A DNA stretch of 64,000 nt from Devosia crocina (GCF_900116545.1 NZ_FPCK01000003.1:124001-188000); one strand, 5' to 3'; positions 15,446 to 23,771 are shown, counted from the stretch's first letter. Notes: a model not told the origin generated them from the sequence alone. Numbers and translations are program-made.

Positions 15446-16354
15446 TCATGGAGAAATAACGGCAGTCTCGCCTTGGGGTTGACCACCGACATGCTGGACG
15501 GCCCGCGCGCCATTGGCGACGCCGCGCTCAAGGCAGGTTTCAAGATCGGCTTTTCCCATCAGGCCAGCGATGAAACCGGCGGCAAAGGCATCGCCCGCCC
15601 CGGTCGAATCGACCACCCGAACCTGTGGAGCCGGCCGGCTGATCGCAATGCCCGCCGCGCCCCCGCACGAGGCACCGAGCGCCCCGCGCTTGATCACCAC
15701 CTGGCCGAACTGTTCGCCAAGCTGGCGCATCTGCCTTTCAGAATCGGCCTCGCCGGTCAGGAGCTGCGCCTCGCTTTCATTGGCAAAGAGCCAATCCGCC
15801 GTGCCTACCCAATCGAGAAAGTTCCGGGGTCCCACTTCGGCCAGAAACCCGGTCGAGGCCGGATCGATAGCGAGCGCCACATCCCGGGCGCGCGCCCGCT
15901 CGATCAGCGATTGCACCGCCGCCCGCGGTCCGGGCGCAAAAAAGCTGTAGCCTGAAATGACGACCAACCCGACCCCATCGAGCAGGTGATCGCCAAGATC
16001 TTCGGCCGAGAGGTTGAGATTGGCGCCACGATCGGTGAGAAAGCTGCGCTCGCCGTTCGGATCAACAAGCGTCACGAGCGTTCCCGAGGCGAGCATCGGG
16101 TCACCCACAAGGACTGGGGTCACGCCTTGGCGGAGAAACCGGGCTTCGTGCTCTCGCTTTTGTGCCGCGCCGACGCGCGCCGCAAACTTTACCGCAACGC
16201 CGCTCGCGCCAAGCCAGACGGCCTGGTTCGCGCCGGAGCCGCCCGGCTTGCTTTCGATCCTCGCGCGCCGGTCCGATCCGAGAACCAGAGGCCCCTCGGG
16301 ACGGACGATGATGTCGGTCATGACATCGCCGACAACGAGAACCTTTGTGTTCAT
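15446..16354 (-). CDS. psuK: PfkB-family kinase, probable pseudouridine kinase
   Basis: 302 residues, ribokinase/PfkB fold. The first PfkB signature region is KPGGSGANQAVWLGASG. The second, VVDSTGAGDAFAAGF (about 247-262), holds the catalytic Asp of the anion-hole motif GAGD. Pseudouridine kinase phosphorylates pseudouridine so that PsuG can cleave it. That substrate is inferred from the 4-base overlap with psuG; by sequence alone another nucleoside or sugar would be possible. Confidence 0.85.
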   Translation of the reverse strand: MNTKVLVVGDVMTDIIVRPEGPLVLGSDRRARIESKPGGSGANQAVWLGASGVAVKFAARVGAAQKREHEARFLRQGVTPVLVGDPMLASGTLVTLVDPNGERSFLTDRGANLNLSAEDLGDHLLDGVGLVVISGYSFFAPGPRAAVQSLIERARARDVALAIDPASTGFLAEVGPRNFLDWVGTADWLFANESEAQLLTGEADSERQMRQLGEQFGQVVIKRGALGASCGGAAGIAISRPAPQVRVVDSTGAGDAFAAGFIAGLMGKADLETCLERGVANGARAVQHVGGQPQGETAVISP

Positions 16355-17298
16355 GCGCGGCGGACGGGCGGCTTGCCGGCCTGCACTTTTGCCAGCGCTA
16401 CCGCGATGTCGCCGGCCACGCGCGCATTGTTCTTGACGAGCGCGATGTTGGACACGAGGGACTTTCCTTCGGTCAGCTCGAAGATGCGCTGGAGGAGAAA
16501 CGGCGTCGTCGCCTTGCCGCTGATCCCTTTTTCATCTGCATCCGTCAGGGCCTTGGTGATAAAACCCTCTATGGCGCTGGCCTCCCAGGCATCTGCCTCG
16601 GGAATGGGATTGGCGATCAGCACGCCGCCCATGTCGAGGTCGGACTGGATGGCGAGCATGCGCGCTACGCTTTCGGCATCGTCAAAGCGATGATCGACGC
16701 CGAACCCGCTTTCGCGTGCCCAGAAGGCCGGGAAATGGTCGGTTCCGAAGCCCAGCACCGGCACGCCGTTGGTTTCGAGTACTTCGAGCGTCTTGGCGAT
16801 GTCGAGGATCGACTTGGCGCCGGCACAGACGACGGCAACGGGCGTGCGCCCCAATTCCTCGAGATCGGCGGAAATGTCGAAACTGCTTTCGGCGCCGCGA
16901 TGCACCCCGCCAATGCCGCCGGTGGCAAAGACCCTAATGCCGGCGAGCGAAGCGATCTGCATGGTGGTGGCAACGGTGGTTCCCGCGGTCGTGCCGCTGG
17001 CAAGGAGCGAAGCGACATCGCGCCGGCTGGCCTTGGCGGCCGCATGACCCTCCTGGGCAAGACGCTCGAGATCTTCGCCCGAAACCCCGACGCAAAGCCG
17101 TCCGTCCATTATGGCGATCGTTGCCGGCACAGCGCCGGTCGAGCGCACCACGTCCTCGACCTCTTTGGCCATGCTCAGATTTTGCGGATAGGGCATGCCA
17201 TGGGTGATGATGGTGGATTCAAGCGCCACCACGGCCTTGCCGGCACTGAGCGCCGCCTTCACATCCGGCGAGATCGAAAGGTAAGCCTTGCCGCTCAT
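16351..17298 (-). CDS. psuG: Pseudouridine-5'-phosphate glycosidase
   Basis: 315 residues from the ATG at 17298 (AGAGG at 6 bases); the upstream open extension is not supported. Cleaves pseudouridine 5'-phosphate to uracil and ribose 5-phosphate. Strong family segments: VVALESTIITHGMPYPQN with the catalytic Glu, GRLCVGVSGEDLERLA, and FATGGIGGVHRGAESSFDISADL, then VLIANPIPE. It is the first gene of the psuG-psuK pair. No nucleoside transporter adjoins. Confidence 0.95.
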   Translation of the reverse strand: MSGKAYLSISPDVKAALSAGKAVVALESTIITHGMPYPQNLSMAKEVEDVVRSTGAVPATIAIMDGRLCVGVSGEDLERLAQEGHAAAKASRRDVASLLASGTTAGTTVATTMQIASLAGIRVFATGGIGGVHRGAESSFDISADLEELGRTPVAVVCAGAKSILDIAKTLEVLETNGVPVLGFGTDHFPAFWARESGFGVDHRFDDAESVARMLAIQSDLDMGGVLIANPIPEADAWEASAIEGFITKALTDADEKGISGKATTPFLLQRIFELTEGKSLVSNIALVKNNARVAGDIAVALAKVQAGKPPVRRA

Positions 17299-17735
17299 GG
17301 AGCACCTCTTGCACATCGGTTGCGGCAGCGTAAACCTGCCATTCTTGCCTGCGCTTTTGCGCTCGCCGTCTTTTGCGGTCAAGCCCCACAAAACTTCTGT
17401 TTGGCGGGTCTTGTGGCGGAAAAAGAATGACTTTACGGTGCCATCCGATCAGAGAGGGAAAGGGCACTTCGCTGACCAGGTTTTTTGGTTTTGGCGCCTC
17501 GGACGCGCCTCGATTTCAGCCTCGTGCGAGGCAGATCGCAGCGAGCCTTGCGGGTGCCTTTTGGCGCCCTTGGTTTTTGTACCCGTTTTTACCGACACTC
17601 CAGCTTTCGGGCACTCAAAGATGAGCGCCCGGGCCTGATCGCGGCTTGCCGCATAGCCTGCCGCCTTGCGGCGCGAACCCATCCCTCGGACCGAGGGAAC
17701 CGCCTTCACCGACTATTCATAGGAGCCTTTGAGGT
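17299..17735. other. Gene-free divergent region with a structured potF leader
   Basis: No plausible gene in 437 bases between psuG and potF. The half nearer potF holds four small perfect inverted repeats: 17519-17532 (GCCTC/GAGGC), 17641-17652 (GCGGC/GCCGC), 17660-17672 (GCCGC/GCGGC) and 17683-17697 (CCCTCGG-a-CCGAGGG). The last is compact enough to be a protein operator. No known polyamine riboswitch was recognised. Promoters for both genes must lie here, but none stands out. Confidence 0.45.
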
Positions 17736-18827
17736 ATGAACAAGACGCTCGCCCTCGCCATTGGCGCTCTAGTGGCCGCAAGCCCTGCCCTCGCGCAGGA
17801 AGAAGCGGTCCTCAACGTCTACAATTGGTCCGACTATATCGCCGCCGATACCATCGCCAATTTCACCGCGGAAACCGGTATCCAGGTCAATTACGACGTT
17901 TACGACAACAACGAGATCGTCGATGCCAAGCTTCTGGCCGGCAATTCCGGCTATGACATCGTCGTTCCCTCAGGCAATTTCCTCGAGCGCCAGATCCGCG
18001 CCAACCTGATCCTGCCGCTCGACAAGTCCAAATTGACCAATCTGGGCAATCTCGATCCGGCCGTCATGGCGACCGCCGCAAGCCAGGATCCGGACAATGC
18101 CCATGCCGTGCCCTACATGATCAACACGATCGGGCTCGGCTACAACGTCGCCAAGGTGACCGAGGCGCTTGGGCCCGATGCAAATCTTGACAGCTGGGAC
18201 ATGCTGTTCGATCCCGAAACCGTGTCAAAACTTGCCGGTTGCGGTGTCGCCGTGCTCGATAGCCCCTCCGAAGTCATGGGCATCGCGCTTCACTATCTCG
18301 GCCTTGACCCCAATTCGGAAAGCGAAGAAGACCTCGCACAGGCCGAAGAGCTGATGAATGCGGTCAAGCCTTCGATCCGCTACTTCCACTCGTCCCAATA
18401 TATCGACGATCTGGGCAATGGCGAGATTTGCCTCGCGCTCGGTTATTCGGGCGACATCTTCATCGCCGCCGACGCCGCCGCCAATGCCGGCCAGGGCAAC
18501 GAGGTGACTTATGTCATCCCCGAGGAAGGCGCTGCGACGCTCTTTGACTTCCTCGCCATTCCCGCCGATGCGCCGCATCCGGACAATGCCCATAAGTTCA
18601 TCGACTATATCTTGAAGCCCGAAGTTGTGGCCGAGATCACCAATTACGTGTTCTACGCCAACCCCAACCTGCCGGCGCTCGAATTCGTCGACGAGGAAGT
18701 CAAGTCCAACCCCGGCATCTACCCGCCAGCCGAAACCATCGAGAAGGCCTTTGTGATGAATGCGCATCAGCCTGAATTCGAAGAGGTCTTGACCCGCACC
18801 TGGACCCGCATCAAAACCGGCCAGTAA
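17736..18827 (+). CDS. potF: Polyamine (putrescine-type) ABC transporter substrate-binding protein
   Basis: 363 residues. Signal peptide MNKTLALAIGALVAASPALA, then mature EEAVLNVYNWSDYIAADT; the YNWSDYI motif opens PotD/PotF proteins and supplies a polyamine-cage aromatic. Further family segments are YDIVVPSGNFLERQI, SPSEVMGIALHYLG and the ALGYSGDIF motif. It binds putrescine or a related polyamine in the periplasm and delivers it to PotGHI. It is separated from potG by a strong hairpin, as is common where binding protein is needed in excess. Confidence 0.92.
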   Translation: MNKTLALAIGALVAASPALAQEEAVLNVYNWSDYIAADTIANFTAETGIQVNYDVYDNNEIVDAKLLAGNSGYDIVVPSGNFLERQIRANLILPLDKSKLTNLGNLDPAVMATAASQDPDNAHAVPYMINTIGLGYNVAKVTEALGPDANLDSWDMLFDPETVSKLAGCGVAVLDSPSEVMGIALHYLGLDPNSESEEDLAQAEELMNAVKPSIRYFHSSQYIDDLGNGEICLALGYSGDIFIAADAAANAGQGNEVTYVIPEEGAATLFDFLAIPADAPHPDNAHKFIDYILKPEVVAEITNYVFYANPNLPALEFVDEEVKSNPGIYPPAETIEKAFVMNAHQPEFEEVLTRTWTRIKTGQ

Positions 18828-18838
18828 TTTTCTCGGTC

Positions 18839-18863
18839 GGGGCGGCTTTTTCGAAGCTGCCCC
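18839..18863 (+). terminator. Intra-operon hairpin between potF and potG
   Basis: GGGGCGGCTT (18839-18848) pairs with AAGCTGCCCC (18854-18863) through ten base pairs with one wobble and a 5-base loop. There is no long U-run after it, so it more likely attenuates or stabilises the potF message than ends the operon. Confidence 0.5.
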
Positions 18864-18888
18864 GCCATTTGCTTTGAACGAGTGCGCC

Positions 18889-20043
18889 ATGGCCAAAAAG
18901 TCCCAGCAACTTGCCGTCGACACCCGCCCATGGCGTGATCCGGGCAACAACAAGCCCTTCGTGCGGATCAAGAACGTCACCAAGAAATTCGGCGACGTGC
19001 TCGCCGTCCATGACGTTTCGCTCGACATCTATCGCTCGGAGCTCTTTTGCCTGCTGGGCGGATCGGGGTCGGGCAAATCGACCCTGCTGCGCATGTTGGC
19101 CGGCTTTGAATCGCCGTCCTCGGGCACGATCGAAATCGACGGGCAGGACATGACCGATGTCGCGCCCTATAATCGCCCCGTCAACATGATGTTCCAGTCC
19201 TATGCGCTCTTCCCGCATATGTCGGTCGAGCAGAACATTGCCTATGGGCTCAAGCGCGATCACCTGCCCAAGGGCGAGATCAACGATCGCGTCGCCGAGC
19301 TTTTGAGTCTCGTCAAGCTTCAGGATTATGGCCGGCGCAAGCCGCACCAACTCTCGGGCGGCCAGCGCCAGCGCGTTGCCCTGGCGCGCGCCCTCGCCAA
19401 GCGCCCAAAACTTCTGCTTCTCGACGAGCCGCTCGGCGCGCTCGACAAGAAACTGCGCGAGGAAACCCAGTTCGAGCTGGTGAAAATCCAGGAAAGTCTC
19501 GGCGTCACCTTTATCGTCGTGACCCACGACCAGGAAGAGGCGATGACGCTCGCAACCCGGATCGGCGTCATGAATCTCGGTGAAATCGCTATGATCGGCG
19601 AGCCGACCGACATCTACGAATTCCCCAATTCCCGCTTCGTTGCCGGCTTCATCGGCTCGGTCAACATGGTCGAAGGCGTCGTCACCGAGGACGAACCGGG
19701 CCATGTGCGTATCCGCTCGAGCGAACTGGGTTGCGACATCTATGTCGGGCACGGCGTCGACTGCGCGCCCGAACAGCTTCTCTGGTGGGCCGTGCGCCCT
19801 GAAAAGATGGTGTTGAGCCGGGAAAAGCCGCATACGGATCACGGCGCCAATGTCACCACCGGCACGGTCGAGGAAATCGCCTATCTCGGTGATATCTCGG
19901 TTTACCAGGTGGCGCTCGAAAGCGGCAAGCGCATCCGCGTCAGCCAGACCAACTCCATCCGCGGCAAACCCGACGCCATAACCTGGGAAGAAAAAGTCTA
20001 CCTGTCCTGGGACGACCAAGCCGGCTCGGTGCTGACGGTATGA
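18889..20043 (+). CDS. potG: Polyamine ABC transporter ATP-binding protein
   Basis: 384 residues from the ATG at 18889; a TTG 15 bases earlier is in frame but less likely. ABC ATPase with Walker A GGSGSGKSTLLR, Q-loop in MMFQSYALFPHMSVEQNIAYG, signature LSGGQRQRVALARALA, Walker B LLLLDEPLGALD and the His switch VVTHDQEEAMTLA. The C-terminal TOBE-type domain (about 285-384) is typical of PotA/PotG. It energises uptake through PotH and PotI. Confidence 0.95.
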   Translation: MAKKSQQLAVDTRPWRDPGNNKPFVRIKNVTKKFGDVLAVHDVSLDIYRSELFCLLGGSGSGKSTLLRMLAGFESPSSGTIEIDGQDMTDVAPYNRPVNMMFQSYALFPHMSVEQNIAYGLKRDHLPKGEINDRVAELLSLVKLQDYGRRKPHQLSGGQRQRVALARALAKRPKLLLLDEPLGALDKKLREETQFELVKIQESLGVTFIVVTHDQEEAMTLATRIGVMNLGEIAMIGEPTDIYEFPNSRFVAGFIGSVNMVEGVVTEDEPGHVRIRSSELGCDIYVGHGVDCAPEQLLWWAVRPEKMVLSREKPHTDHGANVTTGTVEEIAYLGDISVYQVALESGKRIRVSQTNSIRGKPDAITWEEKVYLSWDDQAGSVLTV

Positions 20044-20051
20044 TCTTTTCG

Positions 20052-20192
20052 CCCTCCCCCTCACCCGTCTTGGGCTGCGCCCGATCCACCCTCTCCCCGA
20101 GAGGGAGAGGAAGAGGCATCGCGTTCCGGGCTAGCTCCTCTTGTTCTTCTCCCTCTCGGGGAGAAGGTGGCGCGCAGCGCCGGATGAGGGGG
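20052..20192. repeat. RIME-like mosaic palindromic element between potG and potH
   Basis: Two palindrome-ended modules in tandem: an arm around CTCTCCCCGAGAGGGAGAGG, then TTCTCCCTCTCGGGGAGAAGG with GCGCGCAGCGCC and GGATGAGGGGG. Both modules recur at 23196, 61585, 62655 and 63592; here they are inverted relative to the copies at 61585 and 62655. This matches the rhizobial intergenic mosaic elements in style. It lies inside the pot operon. Confidence 0.8.
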
Positions 20193-20221
20193 CCGCAACC
20201 TCAAGAGTGGAGCAACACTTA

Positions 20222-21172
20222 ATGACCACTCACGACCCCACCTATCCCCCGCCGCGGCGCCTGAAACCTTGGACCACAGTCGAGCGAGGCCTTGCCAAGG
20301 TCGGCATTTCAGGCCGCATGCTGGTGCTTGCCGCACCGGTCCTCTGGCTGCTGGTCTTTTTCCTTGTGCCGCTCGCCGTGGTCTTCGGCATTTCGCTGGC
20401 CACCAAGCAGTTCGGCCGCCCGCCTTATTCGCCGCTTCTGACCACCGAAGAAGGCACGGTGCAACTCACCCTGCACCTTTCGAACTACATTCGGCTTTTC
20501 ACCGACAATCTCTATGTCGCCGCCTATCTCTCCTCGATCCGCATTGCGGCCATTTCGACGATTCTTACGCTGATCATCGGCTACCCGATGGCCTATGCCA
20601 TCGCGCGCGCGCCGGACAAATGGCGCAACATCCTCCTGATGCTGGTCGTGCTGCCGTTTTTCACGTCCTTCCTGCTGCGCGTTTATGCGCTGACCGGATT
20701 CATGCGCGGCAATGGCGTCATCAACCAGTTCCTCGGGCTTTTCGGCATCGAGCCACTGGTGATGATGCAGACCGATTTCGCCGTCTATGTGGGCATCGTC
20801 TATACCTACCTGCCCTTCATGATCCTGCCGCTCTATACGACGCTCGTGAAGCTCGACGTGTCGCTGTTCGAGGCCTCGGCCGATCTCGGCGCGCGCCCCT
20901 TGCGCACATTCCTCTCGGTCACCCTGCCGCTGTCCATGCCCGGCGTCATTGCCGGATCGATGCTGGTCTTCATCCCGGCAATCGGCGAGTTCGTCATTCC
21001 CTCGCTTCTGGGGGGGCCAAGCACGTTGATGATCGGGCGCGTCCTTTGGGACGAGTTCTTTACCAACACCAACTGGCCGCGCGCTGCGGCTGTTGCCATG
21101 GCCATGCTGGTGGTCGTTGTCGTGCCCATCATGCTGCTGCAGCGGGCGCAAAGCTCGGTGGTGGAGAAGTAG
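20222..21172 (+). CDS. potH: Polyamine ABC transporter permease
   Basis: 316 residues from the ATG at 20222 (GGAG upstream); the longer open frame runs into the preceding repeat and is rejected. Six membrane segments, the first at about 40-62 (VLAAPVLWLLVFFLVPLAVV). The EAA-type cytoplasmic loop is SADLGARPLRTFLSVTLPLS (about 220-240), which docks on PotG. Typical PotB/PotH inner-membrane subunit. It ends 1 base before the potI start. Confidence 0.93.
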   Translation: MTTHDPTYPPPRRLKPWTTVERGLAKVGISGRMLVLAAPVLWLLVFFLVPLAVVFGISLATKQFGRPPYSPLLTTEEGTVQLTLHLSNYIRLFTDNLYVAAYLSSIRIAAISTILTLIIGYPMAYAIARAPDKWRNILLMLVVLPFFTSFLLRVYALTGFMRGNGVINQFLGLFGIEPLVMMQTDFAVYVGIVYTYLPFMILPLYTTLVKLDVSLFEASADLGARPLRTFLSVTLPLSMPGVIAGSMLVFIPAIGEFVIPSLLGGPSTLMIGRVLWDEFFTNTNWPRAAAVAMAMLVVVVVPIMLLQRAQSSVVEK

Positions 21173-21173
21173 C

Positions 21174-21980
21174 ATGGGTCGCGGCTGGTTTCTCCCCATC
21201 GCAGCGGCGCTGGGCTTTTCCTTTCTTTATGCGCCCATCGTCTCGCTGGTCATTTTCTCGTTCAATGAATCGAGCCTCGTCACCGTCTGGTCGGGCTTTT
21301 CGACCAAGTGGTATGCCGCTCTTTTCAACGACCCGCAGCTCCTGGGGGCTGCCTGGCTGAGCCTGCAAATTGCAGCGGTTTCGGCCAGCATAGCCCTTGT
21401 CCTCGGGACATTGGCGGCCATTGCGCTGGTGCGCTTCCGCCGCTTCCGTGGGCGCACGCTGTTCTCCGGAATGGTCTCGGCACCGCTCGTCATGCCCGAC
21501 GTGATTACCGGCCTGTCCTTGCTTCTGCTCTTTGTCGCCATGGAATCCCTGCTCGGCTGGCCACAGGGGCGCGGCATGCTCACCATCGTCATTGCGCACG
21601 CGACGTTCTGCACCGCCTATGTCTGCGTCGTCGTGCAATCGCGACTGTCCGATTTCGATCGGAGCCTTGAGGAAGCGGCCATGGATCTGGGCGCGTCCCC
21701 GGTTCGCACCTTCTTTGACGTCACCCTGCCGATCATTGCTCCGGCGCTGGTTTCCGGCTGGCTCCTCGGCTTCACGCTCTCGCTCGATGATCTTGTGATC
21801 GCAAGCTTCGTGTCCGGCCCGGGCTCGTCGACCCTGCCCATGGTCATCTTTTCCAAGGTCCGCCTCGGCGTCTCGCCTGACGTCAACGCGCTCGCCACCA
21901 TCATCATCGGCATCGTCGCACTCGGAGTGCTTGCCGCAACCATCATCCAGTTGCGCAGCAAGCCGAAAAAACCGGCTTAG
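21174..21980 (+). CDS. potI: Polyamine ABC transporter permease
   Basis: 268 residues from the ATG at 21174. Second permease, PotC/PotI type: FLYAPIVSLVIFSFNESSL at the N-terminus, EAA loop AAMDLGASPVRTFFDVTLPI, and SLDDLVIASFVSGPGSSTLP, a segment conserved in this subunit. Forms the channel with PotH. It is the last gene of potFGHI; the RNA element described at 22071-22230 follows. Confidence 0.93.
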   Translation: MGRGWFLPIAAALGFSFLYAPIVSLVIFSFNESSLVTVWSGFSTKWYAALFNDPQLLGAAWLSLQIAAVSASIALVLGTLAAIALVRFRRFRGRTLFSGMVSAPLVMPDVITGLSLLLLFVAMESLLGWPQGRGMLTIVIAHATFCTAYVCVVVQSRLSDFDRSLEEAAMDLGASPVRTFFDVTLPIIAPALVSGWLLGFTLSLDDLVIASFVSGPGSSTLPMVIFSKVRLGVSPDVNALATIIIGIVALGVLAATIIQLRSKPKKPA

Positions 21981-22089
21981 GATCGTTCCGGAAGTCGCCC
22001 CGGCAAACGTGAAACTTTTGTGACTGGACAGCTCTGAAAAAGGCGGGCAAGCTTTCCCCATGTTCAACCAACGTGAAGGAGGTGATCCA

Positions 22090-22158
22090 GTGTCTTATGA
22101 GCTTTTGGTTCTCGAGGATCTGGGAATGTCGGTGATGTCTGGGAGTGATCTTCGATAG
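22090..22158 (+). CDS. 22-codon small reading frame with near-perfect ribosome site
   Basis: GTG start, 22 codons, TAG stop at 22156-22158; the product begins MSYELLVL and ends SGSDLR, mildly acidic, with no motif recognised. The SD is the strongest in the window, but its 3' edge (GATCC) lies only one base before the GTG, giving a spacing of about 7 from AGGAGG. The length is leader-peptide-like. Whether the peptide or only the act of translation matters is open. Not known to me as a family. Confidence 0.45.
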   Translation: MSYELLVLEDLGMSVMSGSDLR

Positions 22159-22196
22159 CATCGCCTCCTGCAGGCCTCGAGGCCTGTAACTCAGGG

Positions 22197-22230
22197 AAGG
22201 GCTGCTCCGCGGGGCAGCCCTTTTCCTTTT
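22197..22230 (+). terminator. Rho-independent terminator upstream of purU
   Basis: AAGGGCTGC (22197-22205) pairs with GCAGCCCTT (22214-22222) over an 8-base loop, followed by TTCCTTTTC. A nine-pair stem with a T-rich tail is a canonical terminator for the small RNA element or the pot operon. Confidence 0.8.
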
Positions 22231-22257
22231 CTGCGGCGGGGCATGGCGCGACGGGGC

Positions 22258-22286
22258 TTGACGGGGAGAGGCAAGCCATTGATACC
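22258..22286 (+). promoter_or_regulatory. Possible purU promoter
   Basis: TTGACG (22258-22263) and GATACC (22281-22286) are separated by 17 bases and lie 31 bases before the purU start, downstream of the terminator. The -35 is good and the -10 weak (three of six). Confidence 0.4.
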
Positions 22287-22316
22287 GCTCACGACCATTC
22301 TTCTCGGAGACATGCC

Positions 22317-23171
22317 TTGTCCGCGGCCAATTTCGTTCTCACCCTATCCTGTGCCGACCGGCCGGGTATCGTTGCCGCCGTGACCACCGAATTGGCAGCG
22401 CTCGGCGCCAATATCGCTGAATCCAACCAGTTCTGGGATCGGGAAACCGGCCGCTTCTTCATGCGCCTCGCCTTCACTGCTCCGGAGGGCATGGGCCGCG
22501 ACGGCATCGAAAAGGCGCTCAAATCGCCCATCGAGCGCTTCGACATGAAGACCGCTCTCAGCGACGAAAGCCGCCGCAAGAAAATCGTCGTGCTGGTCTC
22601 GAAATTCGATCACACGCTTCTTCACCTGCTCTACCAGATCCGTGTCCACTGGCTCGATGCCGACGTCGCCGCGATCATCTCCAACCATGTTGACGCGCAA
22701 AAGATCGCCGAAGATGCCGGGATACCCTTCCATCACCTGCCGGTGACGCGGGACACCAAACCCGATCAGGAAGCCAAGGTGCTTGAGATCGTCAAGTCGA
22801 CTGGCGCCGACCTGGTCGTGCTCGCCCGCTACATGCAGGTGCTCTCGGACAATCTGTCGACGCGCCTTTATGGTCAGGTGATCAATATCCACCACTCGTT
22901 CTTGCCCAGCTTCAAGGGTGCAAAACCCTATCACCAGGCCCATGAGCGCGGCGTCAAGATCATCGGCGCCACCGCGCACTACGTCACGCCCGACCTCGAC
23001 GAAGGTCCGATCATCGAGCAGGAAACCGCCCGCGTGACGCACGCCATGAGCCCGGACGATCTCGTCGCCGCCGGCCGTGACATCGAAAGCCGCGTGCTTG
23101 CGCGCGCGGTAAAGCTGCACCTCGAAAGCCGGGTGATGCTCAACGGCAAGAAGACCGTGGTTTTTGGATAG
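22317..23171 (+). CDS. purU: Formyltetrahydrofolate deformylase
   Basis: 284 residues. The only start that fits family N-termini is TTG at 22317, with GGAGA 7 bases upstream; the nearby ATG at 22312 is out of frame. PurU hydrolyses 10-formyl-THF to formate and THF, balancing one-carbon pools. N-terminal ACT domain (LTLSCADRPGIVAAVTTEL, 1-80), then a formyltransferase-type domain with NIHHSFLPSFKGAKPYHQA (catalytic Asn/His region) and YVTPDLDEGPIIEQ (catalytic Asp). Monocistronic between a terminator and a repeat. Confidence 0.95.
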   Translation: MSAANFVLTLSCADRPGIVAAVTTELAALGANIAESNQFWDRETGRFFMRLAFTAPEGMGRDGIEKALKSPIERFDMKTALSDESRRKKIVVLVSKFDHTLLHLLYQIRVHWLDADVAAIISNHVDAQKIAEDAGIPFHHLPVTRDTKPDQEAKVLEIVKSTGADLVVLARYMQVLSDNLSTRLYGQVINIHHSFLPSFKGAKPYHQAHERGVKIIGATAHYVTPDLDEGPIIEQETARVTHAMSPDDLVAAGRDIESRVLARAVKLHLESRVMLNGKKTVVFG

Positions 23172-23195
23172 TTTTTTCGGCACCCGCCCATCGTT

Positions 23196-23308
23196 CCCTC
23201 TCCCCTGAGAGGAGAGGATTAGGGGGTCTGATTTTCGGGTCGGTCCGAAACCTTGAACCCCTCATCCGGCCCTTTGGGCCACCTTCTCCCCTCAGGGGAG
23301 AAGGGGAA
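23196..23308. repeat. RIME-like mosaic palindromic element after purU
   Basis: A short first module (CCCTCTCCCCTGAGAGGAGAGG) followed by a second module (CCCCTCATCCGGCCCTTTGGGCC, then a CTTCTCCCCTCAGGGGAGAAG palindrome). The second module matches those at 61585, 62655 and 63592 except in the loop bases. It lies between convergent purU and the Rrf2 gene. Confidence 0.8.
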
Positions 23309-23327
23309 GTAGGCAGCAACCACGCAT

Positions 23328-23768
23328 TTAGGCCACTGCGTCCACCGGCAAGTCCTGAAGATCGAGTGAATCGGCAAGGCTCGTGCGGTCGAGCACAGCC
23401 CGCGTCGCCAGCGTCACCCGCTCGAAGACGTGGCGAATTTCGCAGGCCGCCTCGTCCTGGCAGTCCGCGCATTTGCGATAGGCGATCTTGGACAGGCATG
23501 GCAGCGGCGCGATCGGCCCATCGATCAGCCGCAGGATTTCACCATACATGATCTCTTCGGGAGCCTTGACCAGCTCATAGCCCCCCATGCGCCCGCGCCG
23601 GCTCGACACGAAGCCCGCCCGCTTGAGTTCGAGCAGGATCTGCTCGAGAAACTTCTTGGGTATCGCCTGATCGCGCGAAATTTCGCCGATCATCCGGCTT
23701 TCGCCCCGGCCCGCGCGAGCCAGCGCCACCAGGGCACGCAGCGCATATTTGGCCTTTTGCGAGATCAT
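23328..23768 (-). CDS. Rrf2-family transcriptional regulator
   Basis: 146 residues. N-terminal winged helix (MISQKAKYALRALVALARA, then IPKKFLEQILLELKRAGFV and the wing SSRRGRMGGYELV) typical of Rrf2/IscR. A cluster of four Cys (91, 100, 103, 109) in the C-terminal half could hold an Fe-S cluster or sense redox state. The opening MISQKAKYA differs from RirA and IscR, so it is a general Rrf2 member. It starts 3 bases after the antiporter stop and is probably co-transcribed with that gene. Confidence 0.9.
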   Translation of the reverse strand: MISQKAKYALRALVALARAGRGESRMIGEISRDQAIPKKFLEQILLELKRAGFVSSRRGRMGGYELVKAPEEIMYGEILRLIDGPIAPLPCLSKIAYRKCADCQDEAACEIRHVFERVTLATRAVLDRTSLADSLDLQDLPVDAVA

Positions 23769-23771
23769 GGC

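Larger units (their letters stand above)
22071..22230 (+). ncRNA. Candidate small RNA / regulated mini-mRNA with SD-anti-SD pairing
   Basis: The 336-base gap between potI and purU holds a compact element. A Shine-Dalgarno AAGGAGGTGATCC (22076-22088) is complementary to 13 bases of the 16S 3' end. A 22-codon frame follows. Then ATCGCCTCCT (22160-22169) can pair with AGGAGGTGAT (22077-22086) in ten pairs with one G-U. After that come a perfect hairpin CAGGCCTCGAGGCCTG (22171-22186) and a terminator. The layout implies an RNA whose ribosome site can be hidden by its own 3' part, or an RNA that uses the anti-SD against other messages. No clear promoter was seen, so it could also be the processed 3' end of the pot transcript. 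Confidence 0.55.

Noticed and set aside
22030..22066. Heat-shock (RpoH) promoter before the small RNA element
   Set aside because: CTGAAA and CCCATGT are 17 bases apart, outside the usual spacing, and the -35 is imperfect.
22074..22091. 15-base identity of the minus strand to the 3' end of 16S rRNA (CTGGATCACCTCCTT)
   Set aside because: The match stops there; the preceding 16S bases are absent. It is explained by a full-length Shine-Dalgarno on the plus strand, not by an rRNA fragment.
23328..23768. Rrf2 gene as rirA, to match the possible IRO box
   Set aside because: The N-terminus and Cys spacing (91, 100, 103, 109) differ from RirA; it is only a general Rrf2 member.
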